Source: JBBQNY01 sp038255255
GTDB lineage: Bacteria; Pseudomonadota; Gammaproteobacteria; Xanthomonadales; Ahniellaceae
Reading direction: 5' to 3'
DNA: 25,235 bases
Assembly: GCA_038255255.1 (NCBI GenBank)
Contig: JBBSLL010000038.1
Coordinates: forward strand, 1-25,235
A model generated the notes under the pieces. The model was not told where the DNA came from. It worked only from the letters and a program-made list of their open reading frames with translations, and did no database searches. A program made the position numbers and the translations under genes. Numbering within the stretch: the first letter of the stretch is position 1; every line of letters starts with the position of its first letter. Shown here in pieces: positions 14,474-23,987 of the stretch.

Positions 14474-15621
14474 CCCCTGCGCTTATCGGAACGTGTGGCG
14501 GCGAGACGCTCGGCGAACGAACCGCCAGCCTTTGCCTTGGAGGTATTGCTGGACTTCGCGGGCTTGCTGGCCTTGCCTGCTTTTGCGGCCTTCGCGCGCT
14601 TTGCGCTGCTGCCGGTCTTGGCTGGCTTCCCCGCCTTCTTCGCCTTGGTTACGCCGGCGCTTTTCGCGCCCTTCCCGCCTTTCACCTGAGTCCTGCGGGC
14701 CGTCTTCTCACCGCGGGTCGCGGAAGGGAGCAATTCGCCCAACTGCTCTTCCGCATCACCGAGTCGGCGACGCATGTCAGCCAGTTGACGCAACACGCTA
14801 TCCATTTCGGTGCGACCGGGCATGCCGAACGCGGCGGTACTGCGCTCGACCTGCTGCTGGATCAGCTGGCGCACGCGCATTTGCGCGTTGGCCATGGCGC
14901 CGTACGCCTTGCGAAAACCCGGTGAAAGCGCGACTTCGGCGTAACCTTCTTCCGCGGCGTCGATCCAGAGGTCGTAAAGCGCGCGCATGCTGGACAGCTC
15001 CCTGCCCGGTTCCGCGCGCTCGGCGAGCTTGAGTTCGAAGATCTCCAGCCCGCGTCGCGCGGCCCGCAGCATCTCGCCCTGGTACAGCGCCATCGGTTCC
15101 TGCAGTTCCATGAGGGCGCTGGCCAACGCCTGATTGCGTTCTATTACCTCGCGATGCTCGCCAAACGCCGGCATAGACATGCCGCTGGCGATCTGCTGGC
15201 GAAACGGCTCCGTAAACTGCTTGACGCCATCGAGCAGCTGATCGACGTTCAGTGCGCCTTGACCGGCGGAAGCGCGCAGCGCCGACAGCACGGGATTCTG
15301 CCGAACGTCGAAGCCACGGAATGCGCCCCGCATGAGCTGGGTCGGATCGAAAGCAGTTCCGGATTGGGCGCCGAACTGTTGCAGGGCGTTCTGCATGAAG
15401 TCGACGTACTGACGCAGGCCCTCCATGCCTCGTTCGAGCATTTCGCCGTGACCACCCTCGGCACCGCGGGTCTGCTCGATGATGCGCTGCCATTGTTCCA
15501 TCGCGGGATTTCCGACGCCGGCGCCGTATTGACCGACTCCCTTCTGCCAGGCCGTCCAGAACTGCTCCCCGATGGCGTTCCAGTCGCCCATCCACTCGGT
15601 GCCTTGGGGTTGTCGGACCAT
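14470..15621 (-). CDS. phaE: Class III polyhydroxyalkanoate synthase subunit PhaE with basic tail
   Basis: PhaE is the non-catalytic partner that activates and stabilises class III PhaC. The 383 residues begin with a Trp-rich N-terminus (DWNAIGEQFWTAWQKG, 13-28). A mostly helical body follows, with AFRGFDVRQNPVLSALR and the conserved region YDLWIDAAEEGYAEVALSPGFRKAYG (about 216-241). A predicted coiled coil follows at about 274-297. From about 304 to 367 it carries a low-complexity tail rich in Lys, Ala, Gly and Ser, about a quarter lysine. The tail resembles histone H1 or the C-terminus of the phasin PhaF and is not a usual part of PhaE. The ATG has GAAGA five bases upstream. It starts a phaE-phaC operon; a possible PhaR site lies about 50-60 bases upstream. 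Confidence 0.93.
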   Translation of the reverse strand: MVRQPQGTEWMGDWNAIGEQFWTAWQKGVGQYGAGVGNPAMEQWQRIIEQTRGAEGGHGEMLERGMEGLRQYVDFMQNALQQFGAQSGTAFDPTQLMRGAFRGFDVRQNPVLSALRASAGQGALNVDQLLDGVKQFTEPFRQQIASGMSMPAFGEHREVIERNQALASALMELQEPMALYQGEMLRAARRGLEIFELKLAERAEPGRELSSMRALYDLWIDAAEEGYAEVALSPGFRKAYGAMANAQMRVRQLIQQQVERSTAAFGMPGRTEMDSVLRQLADMRRRLGDAEEQLGELLPSATRGEKTARRTQVKGGKGAKSAGVTKAKKAGKPAKTGSSAKRAKAAKAGKASKPAKSSNTSKAKAGGSFAERLAATRSDKRRG

Positions 15622-15670
15622 CGCTCTTCATCCGGAGTCATCGAATCGTGCATGCTACCAACCTCGATTG

Positions 15671-15681
15671 CTGCGCCGCAA
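15671..15681. promoter_or_regulatory. Possible PhaR half-matching operator upstream of phaE
   Basis: CTGC-GCC-GCAA matches CTGC-N3-GCAG at all but one base. It lies 50-60 bases before the phaE start, within TTGCTGCGCCGCAA. I could not assign -35 and -10 boxes next to it with confidence. Confidence 0.3.
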
Positions 15682-15703
15682 CAAAAGCAACTATCAACCC
15701 ACT

Positions 15704-16246
15704 TCAGTGGTCATCCAGCAGGCGTCGCCAGCCTTCGGGGCCAAGTCGCTCAAGCGTCGAGATATTTCGCTCGGTGATCGCTTCCGGATCCGGAAATGCA
15801 TCGACTGCCCGCTCCACGCTTGCTTCGCGGAGCAGGTGCAGCATCGGGAATGGCGCGCGATTCGTGAAGTTGCCCATGTCGTCTCGCAACGTCCCCGCGA
15901 ATCGGTACTCGGGGTGAAAGCTGGCGATCTGGATCGTCCCCTCCAACTGCAACGCACGCACCGCGGCGTCGGCCTCGTCGAGAAAATCGTTGTACTCGAT
16001 GAAATCGGTCAACGCGTGTGGATGGATGAGCAGGGTCGTGTCGATCCGTTCCGGCTCCGCGTCGCGGAGCAATACGAGTTCGGCTTGCAGCGCCTCCAGC
16101 AGGGCTTCGGAGCCAGCCGCGTCGGTAACGACCAACCGCACCTGCTGCTTGACATACACCGCCTTGGCGAAGGGACACAGGTTGAGTCCAATCACGGCCC
16201 TTTCGAGCCAGCGTCGGGTCCGCGCAATGGTTTCCTCGGGACTCAT
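15704..16246 (-). CDS. DUF1415 family protein
   Basis: This is a conserved protein of unknown function, 180 residues. The family-typical segments are visible: VIGLNLCPFAKAVY near the N-terminus (18-31), DFIEYNDFLDEA, IQIASFHPEYRFAGT, DDMGNFTNRAPFP and MLHLLREASVERAV. The NxCPFA motif and the conserved His, Asp and Asn residues suggest a catalytic or ligand-binding role, but none is established to my knowledge. It begins 50 bases after pssA on the same strand and may share its transcript. No clear ribosome-binding site precedes the ATG. No signal peptide or membrane segment is seen, so it is probably cytosolic. Confidence 0.9.
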   Translation of the reverse strand: MSPEETIARTRRWLERAVIGLNLCPFAKAVYVKQQVRLVVTDAAGSEALLEALQAELVLLRDAEPERIDTTLLIHPHALTDFIEYNDFLDEADAAVRALQLEGTIQIASFHPEYRFAGTLRDDMGNFTNRAPFPMLHLLREASVERAVDAFPDPEAITERNISTLERLGPEGWRRLLDDH

Positions 16247-16296
16247 GCGCTACCCGGGCAGGTGCCTGAAAACGTATTGCCGACGATGCTTCGCGC

Positions 16297-16917
16297 TCAG
16301 GGCTTCGGGATTCGCAGCGTCTTGCTGATCATGAGCGAACCCGATACCGCGAACATCAGGACGAGCGGATGCAATTGCCAAGGGCCAAGCTGCCAGACGC
16401 CGCCCCAGAGTGCATCGCCGATGCGACCCTGCCAGGCAGCGAATGCGAGAACGATCACCAGCACCAGGCTGGTCGGAATCGGCGTGCCCTCGAAATACCT
16501 GACCTTGTCGCTGCCATCGGAGAGCACTTCCGCGGTGACGTTGTAGCGCGCCAGGCGACTCACCCCGCATCCCACGAAGTAGGACAGCACCAGCCAGTCC
16601 CAGCCGCCCTGCAGGCCGCAGGCGTAGCCGAGCGCTGCTGGGGCCAGGCCGAACGAGATCACGTCGGCGAGCGAATCGAGTTCGCGCCCGAGGATCGAAT
16701 GCTGCTGGCGCCAGCGCGCCACACGTCCGTCCAGTGCATCGAGTACGAATGCCAGCGGGATGAGCGCCATTCCGATCAGCAGGTCACGGACGCTGCCGTC
16801 CTGCAGGAATCGCATCGCGGCGAACACCGCGCCGGTCCCGCAGAACGCGTTGCCCAGCGTCAACCAGTCGGCGAGGTGGAACTCGCGGATCATCGAAAAG
16901 TGCCGGCGGTCGGTCAT
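16297..16917 (-). CDS. pssA: CDP-diacylglycerol-serine O-phosphatidyltransferase
   Basis: This enzyme joins serine to CDP-diacylglycerol to make phosphatidylserine, the precursor of phosphatidylethanolamine. The 206 residues form a multi-spanning membrane protein. The CDP-alcohol phosphotransferase signature is complete: Asp60, Asp63-Gly64, Ala67-Arg68, Gly77, Asp81 and Asp85. The subtype-specific SRLARYN (120-126) and YFEGTPIP (141-148) point to phosphatidylserine synthase of the integral-membrane (Bacillus-like) type rather than the E. coli PLD-like enzyme. The frame is open well upstream, but the ATG at 16915-16917 gives the normal N-terminus just before ADWLTLGNAFCG. The ribosome-binding site is weak. 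The delta-60 repeat gene ends 124 bases upstream. Confidence 0.93.
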   Translation of the reverse strand: MTDRRHFSMIREFHLADWLTLGNAFCGTGAVFAAMRFLQDGSVRDLLIGMALIPLAFVLDALDGRVARWRQQHSILGRELDSLADVISFGLAPAALGYACGLQGGWDWLVLSYFVGCGVSRLARYNVTAEVLSDGSDKVRYFEGTPIPTSLVLVIVLAFAAWQGRIGDALWGGVWQLGPWQLHPLVLMFAVSGSLMISKTLRIPKP

Positions 16918-17041
16918 GCGGGCTCGCTCGATTGGCAGGAGGGACAGGGTGACGCGAAACGCGGTGACTCGACAACCCACGACGCATTCATTGCGTGCCA
17001 CCGGCGCGAACCTGCAGAGGGTCGCCAGAATTGTGCCGTTC

Positions 17042-19639
17042 TTACTCGAAGCCGCCGATGAACGTGCCGCCGAAGATGAGGTCGGACCAGAAGACGCGGG
17101 CGGTGGATTCAACGCGGCCACCGGACCCGCTGTAAATGCCCGAGGCAAGCGGTGCGCTCGCGCGCAGGAAGGCGAAGCCGTTGACGGGCAAGCCGGGCAC
17201 GCCGAGCTGCCACCCACCGTTGATGCGTTGCATGTTGCCCACGGCCGTGAAGCTGCCCGCAGACGCGGTGAGCGACATCTCAAGTCGCGGCGGTTGCGCC
17301 AGTTCGGGCCCGGCACCGCTACGTAACCATTGCGCCACCTGCCCCTGGATCCGCAGGTCCTGCAAGGCGCCGTCGGGTACGGTCAGCCGCGCGATGAAGT
17401 TCGCCGGCACGGTATTGAAGCTGGTAAAGGCCCCAGCAACCAGGACCCGGCCATCCGCCTGCAGGGCCAGTGCGGTGACTTCGCCGTTCGCCCCCGTGCC
17501 GGGATCAAAACCACTGTCGAGGCCACCGTTGGCACTTAGCCGCGCAATGCGGTTACGCGACATGCCGTCGAAACTTGTAAATAGTCCACCCACCAGCACC
17601 CGGCCATCGGGCTGCAGGGCCAGCGAAATGCCATACATGTTTGCGCCGGACCCGGGATCGAAACTTGGGTCCAGGCTGCCATTGGCGTTGAGCCGCGCCA
17701 CCCGATTGCGCGGCGTGCCGTTGAAGCTGAAGAAACTGCCGCTCACCAGTAGTCGGCCATCGGGTTGCAGGACCAATGCGAGCACTTCGCTGTTGGCGCC
17801 GGTGCCGGGTTCAAAACTGCTGTCAAGGCTGCCATTGGCATTGAGCCGCGCAATGCGGTTGCGCGGCGTGCCATCGAAAGTAGTGTATCTCCCACCCACC
17901 AGGACCCGGCCGTCGGGCTGCAGAGCCAGTGCACGAGCGCCGTTGTCGAACCCGCTGCCCGGATTGAAGCTCGGGTCCAGGCTGCCATCGGCGTTGAGCC
18001 GCGCGATCGAATTGCGCGACGCACCATTGAAGATGGTGAATGCTCCACCCACAAGTACGCGGCCATCGGGTTGCACGGCGAGTGCCAACACGTCGCCGTT
18101 CGCCCCGCTCCCGGGATCGAAGCTCAAGTCAAGGCTTCCATCGGCATTTACGCGCGCAATGTTGTTGCGCCCAGTGCCATTGAAACTTGAAAATATTCCA
18201 CCCACCAGCACCCGATCATCGGGCTGCAGCGCCAGTGCGTACACTCTGCCGCCGTTCCCCGAGCCAGCCCCAGAGCCGGGCTCGAAGTTCGAATCCAGGC
18301 TGCCGTCCGCATTCGTGCGAACAATGCCGTTGCGCGAAGCGCCATTGAAGCTGCTGAAGTCCCCACCCAGAAGCACGCGGCCATCAGGCTGCACGGCTAT
18401 CGTTTGAACGGGGAAATTGGCGCCGATGCCGGGGGTGAAGCCCGTGTCCAGGCTGCCATCGATGTGGACCCGTGCCATGCGATTGCGCAAAGTGCCATTG
18501 AAACTCGTGAACAATCCACCCACCAGCACCCGGCCATCAGGTTGCACCGCCAGTGCGAAGACCGTGCTGTTGGCCCCGATGCCGGGATTGAAGCCCGAGT
18601 CCAGGCTCCCATCGGCATTGACCCGTGCAATGCGGGTGCGCGAAGTGCCATTGAAGCTCGTGAAAAAGCCACCCAGGATCACACGCCCATCGGGTTGCAT
18701 GGCGAGTGCCTGCACCCCCCCGTTGGCGCCGCTACCGGGGTTGAAGCTCGAATCCAGGCTCCCATCGGCATTGACCCGTGCGATGCCGTCGCGCGTTGTT
18801 CCATTAAAGCTGCTGAAGAAGCCACCCAACAGCACTCGGCCATCCGGCTGCAGCACCAATCCATAGACATCGTTGCTGGCCCCGGAGCCGGGGTCGAACC
18901 GCAGGTCCAGGCTCCCATCGCCATTGACTCGCGCAACGCGGTTGCGCGACGCGCCGCCGAAGGTGGTGAAATTGCCACCCACCAGCACGTTGCCATTGGG
19001 CTGCACGGCCAATGCGTACACGACGCTGCTGGCCCCGGCGCCCGGGTTGAAGGTTCCGTCCACCGTGCCATTCGACTCGAGTCGTGCCGTGCGGAAACGC
19101 GCCGTTCCATTGACGCTGGTGAAGTTTCCACCCAGCAGTATCCGGCCATCGGGTTGCAGGGCGAGCGCATACACGATGTCGTTGGGGCCGATGCCGGGGT
19201 TGAAGCTCGAATCCACGGTGCCATCGGTATTGAGGCGTGCAATCCTAAACCGGGCGGCGGCCCCGGCCTGCGTGAAATTTCCACCGATCACCAGCTTGCC
19301 ATCCGGTTGCTGCACAGTCGCGAGCACCGCGTTGTCCAGCACCAGCGGGATGAAGGTGGTGTCGATTCGCCCGTCCACCCGCAGACGGGCAATGCGGGTG
19401 TGCGGCTGGCCGCCGACCTGCGTGAAGTCCCCCCCCACCAGCAGCTTGCCATCGCTCTGTACGAGCAACGTCCGCACCGTGCCATTGGCATCCGGATTGA
19501 AACCGATATCCGGCACCGCATTGGCCTGGGCCTGCACCGCGCTGGTCGCCAACATCCACGACAGAAAAACCGCGACCCAGCGCAACAATCCGGTCGATGC
19601 ATTCAGGGGCGCCGTTGGTCTGCTGCTTTGACTCGACAT
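17042..19639 (-). CDS. Secreted delta-60 repeat (DUF5122) beta-propeller protein
   Basis: The predicted 865-residue protein has a Sec signal peptide (hydrophobic 19-35, likely cut after AVQA at 37). It is followed by 14 tandem repeats of about 51 residues, each with the core QPDGRVLVGGxFTSFNGxxRNRIARxNxDGSLDxSFxPGxGAN, the delta-60/DUF5122 repeat thought to form beta-propeller blades. Fourteen repeats would fit two seven-bladed propellers; that is inference. After the last repeat (about residue 760) comes a roughly 100-residue C-terminal region ending DLIFGGTFIGGFE, with no PEP-CTERM, LPXTG or membrane anchor that I can see. The product is probably exported to the periplasm or outside; its ligand is unknown. 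GGGGAGA lies before the ATG. The central repeats are most alike at DNA level, so the count may vary between strains. Confidence 0.9.
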   Translation of the reverse strand: MSSQSSRPTAPLNASTGLLRWVAVFLSWMLATSAVQAQANAVPDIGFNPDANGTVRTLLVQSDGKLLVGGDFTQVGGQPHTRIARLRVDGRIDTTFIPLVLDNAVLATVQQPDGKLVIGGNFTQAGAAARFRIARLNTDGTVDSSFNPGIGPNDIVYALALQPDGRILLGGNFTSVNGTARFRTARLESNGTVDGTFNPGAGASSVVYALAVQPNGNVLVGGNFTTFGGASRNRVARVNGDGSLDLRFDPGSGASNDVYGLVLQPDGRVLLGGFFSSFNGTTRDGIARVNADGSLDSSFNPGSGANGGVQALAMQPDGRVILGGFFTSFNGTSRTRIARVNADGSLDSGFNPGIGANSTVFALAVQPDGRVLVGGLFTSFNGTLRNRMARVHIDGSLDTGFTPGIGANFPVQTIAVQPDGRVLLGGDFSSFNGASRNGIVRTNADGSLDSNFEPGSGAGSGNGGRVYALALQPDDRVLVGGIFSSFNGTGRNNIARVNADGSLDLSFDPGSGANGDVLALAVQPDGRVLVGGAFTIFNGASRNSIARLNADGSLDPSFNPGSGFDNGARALALQPDGRVLVGGRYTTFDGTPRNRIARLNANGSLDSSFEPGTGANSEVLALVLQPDGRLLVSGSFFSFNGTPRNRVARLNANGSLDPSFDPGSGANMYGISLALQPDGRVLVGGLFTSFDGMSRNRIARLSANGGLDSGFDPGTGANGEVTALALQADGRVLVAGAFTSFNTVPANFIARLTVPDGALQDLRIQGQVAQWLRSGAGPELAQPPRLEMSLTASAGSFTAVGNMQRINGGWQLGVPGLPVNGFAFLRASAPLASGIYSGSGGRVESTARVFWSDLIFGGTFIGGFE
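17380..19530 (-). repeat. Tandem approx. 153-bp coding repeats
   Basis: Fourteen degenerate direct repeats of about 153 bp lie inside the delta-60 gene. On the plus strand each shows a version of CCACCCACCAGCACCCGGCC and then TCGGGCTGCA. The period is a multiple of three, so gain or loss of units would keep the frame. Confidence 0.85.
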
Positions 19640-19913
19640 GTTCTGTCTCCCCGCGAATGCTGCTGTGGCATTGCGAGGCTGACGGATGTGTCAGTCCAGA
19701 AACACCTGCGCAGACTGTTCAAAAACATCCTATACCCATTGTGCGGGCGCAAGCGGACACCCATCACGCCTGCAGGCATGCCTGGGGGAGCCAGTGATCT
19801 GGTAATTGGATGCTGTCGTCCGCCTGGAGGAACCGAACACGATCTTGCGTGCCAGGGCCAGCAGATTGGACACGGCACCACGATCGACACCGGGTCTTGG
19901 CAGGACATCGCAC
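19640..19913. other. Gap between the pnp terminator and the delta-60 gene
   Basis: I find no gene in these roughly 270 bases. A TATAGG (minus strand, about 19730-19735) could be a -10 box for the delta-60 gene, but no good -35 box stands at the right distance. A 12-bp palindrome CAGGCATGCCTG lies at 19773-19784, with no evident role. Confidence 0.4.
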
Positions 19914-19941
19914 AAAAAAAACGGGCCGATGGCCCGTTTTT
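19914..19941 (-). terminator. Rho-independent terminator after pnp
   Basis: The stem CGGGCC (19922-19927) pairs with GGCCCG (19931-19936) around a GAT loop. Eight A residues on the plus-strand left side give the T run on the minus strand, and five T residues on the other side extend the stem. It ends the infB-pnp transcript about 65 bases past the pnp stop and could work in both directions. Confidence 0.92.
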
Positions 19942-20006
19942 CTCGCTGATGCGCGCCCCGGCTCCGATCGCGATTGCGCGCTCGGAGTGGACGGCAGACC
20001 GCCTTA

Positions 20007-22133
<2,127 letters not shown>

Positions 22134-22185
22134 GGGCTTTGCTCCGGAATTCTTGTGAAAGGCACGTCCATGCACCGCAAGACCG

Positions 22186-22201
22186 CCGGACCCATGTCCG
22201 G
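22186..22201 (-). other. Hairpin in the rpsO-pnp leader
   Basis: CCGGAC pairs with GTCCGG around CCAT, about 20 bases after the rpsO stop. In E. coli this gap has a terminator and an RNase III stem that control pnp. There is no T run here, so an RNase-processing or stability role is more likely. Confidence 0.4.
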
Positions 22202-22219
22202 AGGTTGCTGGGTTTGTTG

Positions 22220-22489
22220 CTAGCGGCGGATGCCGAGGCGGCCGATAAGCGTCTTGTAGCGCTCGGCGTCCTTCGACTTCAGATAGTTGAGCAGGCGTCG
22301 GCGCTGATTGACCATCTTGAGCAGGCCGCGACGCGAGTGGTGATCCTTGGCGTGCGAGCTGAAGTGGCCCATGAGGTGCGTAATGCGTGCGGAGAGCAAC
22401 GCGACCTGGACCTCCGGCGAACCGGTGTCGCTGGCAGCACGCTTGTAGTCGGTGATGATCTGGCTGGTTTGTTCGGTGGACAGTGACAT
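22220..22489 (-). CDS. rpsO: 30S ribosomal protein S15
   Basis: S15 is a primary binder of 16S rRNA in the central domain of the 30S subunit. The 89 residues equal the family length. Seen: the conserved DTGSPEVQVALL (21-32), ARITHLMGHF, KDHHSRRGLLKMVNQRRRLLNYL and the LIGRLGIRR C-terminus. GGAG lies eight bases before the ATG. It has its own promoter about 95 bases upstream and precedes pnp, the standard order. Confidence 0.98.
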   Translation of the reverse strand: MSLSTEQTSQIITDYKRAASDTGSPEVQVALLSARITHLMGHFSSHAKDHHSRRGLLKMVNQRRRLLNYLKSKDAERYKTLIGRLGIRR

Positions 22490-22583
22490 GCAAAAAACTC
22501 CGCAACGAATGACGAGGCCCGCGCGCGCCGATCGCGTCGCAGCCGCCTGGTCTGGGATTTGGGTTTAGCGAAAAAAGCCCGCT

Positions 22584-22613
22584 ATTGTAGTCGTGTTTTC
22601 CCTTGCTCTACAA
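22584..22613 (-). promoter_or_regulatory. Promoter of rpsO-pnp
   Basis: On the minus strand there is a -35 box TTGTAG (22608-22613), an 18-base spacer and a -10 box TACAAT (22584-22589). The start would fall near 22577, leaving a leader of about 88 nt. A CCTTG/CAAGG hairpin overlaps the -35 region and may also mark the truB 3' end. Confidence 0.65.
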
Positions 22614-22659
22614 GGCTTTGGACGCTAGGCGCCAAGTGCAAATGCTCGGCTTCTGCGCC

Positions 22660-23571
22660 TCAGAGCCCGTTGAAAACACGCCGCGGCCACAACTGGCCGT
22701 CATCGTCGAACCGGCCCAGGCCCACCAAATCCCCGTTCGGCCCCTTGACCACCACGGGGTCGGCGGCTGCGCAGCCCTCGACTCCCACGGGCTGACCCTG
22801 CCGGAAGCGGGCAACCTGCTCGGCATCGAGTGCCACCGTTGCAAATCTCGCCAGCGCTGCCAGCGTCGGCAACAGTCGCGTTCGCATGCCTGATCCGGCG
22901 TCGAGAACCTCTTCCAGCGAGACCATGGCATGGCCCTGGAACGGGTCGACCCACAGGCGCCGAAGCGCCCCGAGGTGTGCTCCGCAACCCATGCGCTCGC
23001 CCAGGTCGCGGGCAATGCTGCGGATATAGGTACCGCTGCCGCATTCGATCTCGGCATGCAAGCGGTTGCCCTGGACACCCTGGACATCGATCGCGAAAAC
23101 GTCTGCATCGCGCTCCGGAGTCTCGACGTCTTCGCCGCGGCGCGCGCGCTTGTAGAGCGGCACGCCCTGCTGCTTGAGGGCCGAGTAGATCGGTGGACGC
23201 TGCCGGATCCGGCCGACAAAGCCTGCGAGCGCGGTCGGGGCGAGCCGGCGCACCTCATCCGTGACTTCGGTGCTGGCAATGACCTCTCCTTCAGCGTCGT
23301 CGGTCGAGGTGGCAGACCCGAGCACGATTTCCGCGCTATACCGCTTGTGCGATCCCAGCAACAGGCCAGCGATCTTGGTCGCCTCGCCAAAACATAGCGG
23401 CAACATGCCGGTTGCGAGTGGATCGAGGCTGCCCGTGTGTCCAGCCTTCGCGGCGCCCAGCGCGAAGCGTGCGCGCTGCAGGACGTTGTTCGACGAAACG
23501 CCCAGCGGCTTGTCGACCAGCAACACGCCATGCACGGGGTCGCTCACCCTTGCGGTCACGGGTCGGCTCAC
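22660..23571 (-). CDS. truB: tRNA pseudouridine-55 synthase
   Basis: TruB makes pseudouridine 55 in the T-loop of tRNAs. The 303 residues include GVLLVDKPLGVSSN (15-28), the catalytic Asp50 in GHTGSLDPLATGMLP, RQRPPIYSALK, the CGSGTYIRSIARDLG motif and a C-terminal PUA-like region. The start is a GTG at 23569-23571, giving MSRP as in E. coli TruB. The Shine-Dalgarno-like GGAG directly abuts it, so another GTG at 23559 remains possible. It lies 20 bases after rbfA and is cotranscribed with it. Confidence 0.95.
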   Translation of the reverse strand: MSRPVTARVSDPVHGVLLVDKPLGVSSNNVLQRARFALGAAKAGHTGSLDPLATGMLPLCFGEATKIAGLLLGSHKRYSAEIVLGSATSTDDAEGEVIASTEVTDEVRRLAPTALAGFVGRIRQRPPIYSALKQQGVPLYKRARRGEDVETPERDADVFAIDVQGVQGNRLHAEIECGSGTYIRSIARDLGERMGCGAHLGALRRLWVDPFQGHAMVSLEEVLDAGSGMRTRLLPTLAALARFATVALDAEQVARFRQGQPVGVEGCAAADPVVVKGPNGDLVGLGRFDDDGQLWPRRVFNGL

Positions 23572-23591
23572 TCCTGCAGGAGCGCCACAGC

Positions 23592-23978
23592 CTAATCCTC
23601 GCGGGATTCGGGAGGTTCCGGCAATTCGGTGTCAGGCGACAAACCCTGCAGCAAACGTTCGATGCGATCGCCGCGATCAACCGAATCGTCGTACAGGAAA
23701 TGCACCTCCGGCACGGCGCGCAGCTTGACCCGCTGCGACAGTTCCCGGCGCAGCTCCTTTGCGCCCTGCTTGAGTGCCTTGATGCCCGCCTCGGCTTGCG
23801 CCGGGTCGAGCGTGGTCACGAACACGTTGGCGTGCGCCATGTCGCGCGTGATCTCGACGTCCGAAACCGACATCGAAGGCAATCCCTGCTCGCGCACCAT
23901 CTGGTGAACCAGTTGCCCGATCTCCTTGCGCAGGAGCGAAGACACGCGGTCGGTCCGATTGAAACTCTGCTGAGCCAT
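23592..23978 (-). CDS. rbfA: Ribosome-binding factor A
   Basis: RbfA binds the immature 30S subunit near helix 1 of 16S rRNA and is needed for its late maturation. The 128 residues form the KH-like fold seen in FNRTDRVSSLLRKEIGQLV, VSDVEITRDMAHANVFVT and the VPEVHFLYDDSVDRGDRIERLL segment. Two ATGs are in frame (23984 and 23978). GAGGA touches the first but sits six bases before the second, so the second is preferred. Only nine bases separate it from the infB stop. Confidence 0.96.
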   Translation of the reverse strand: MAQQSFNRTDRVSSLLRKEIGQLVHQMVREQGLPSMSVSDVEITRDMAHANVFVTTLDPAQAEAGIKALKQGAKELRRELSQRVKLRAVPEVHFLYDDSVDRGDRIERLLQGLSPDTELPEPPESRED

Positions 23979-23987
23979 CGACATTCC

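Noticed and set aside
13397..15621. Class I or II PHA synthase
   Set aside because: The catalytic subunit is only 358 residues and is paired with PhaE, which defines class III. Class IV is excluded because the partner here is long and PhaE-like rather than the short PhaR subunit of Bacillus.
17380..19530. Regular repeats, considered as a CRISPR array
   Set aside because: The period is about 153 bp, there are no unique spacers of 30-40 bp, and every unit encodes one protein repeat.
23153..23160. GTAGAGC-like string inside truB, considered as another REP unit
   Set aside because: It lies in conserved coding sequence and has no palindrome next to it.
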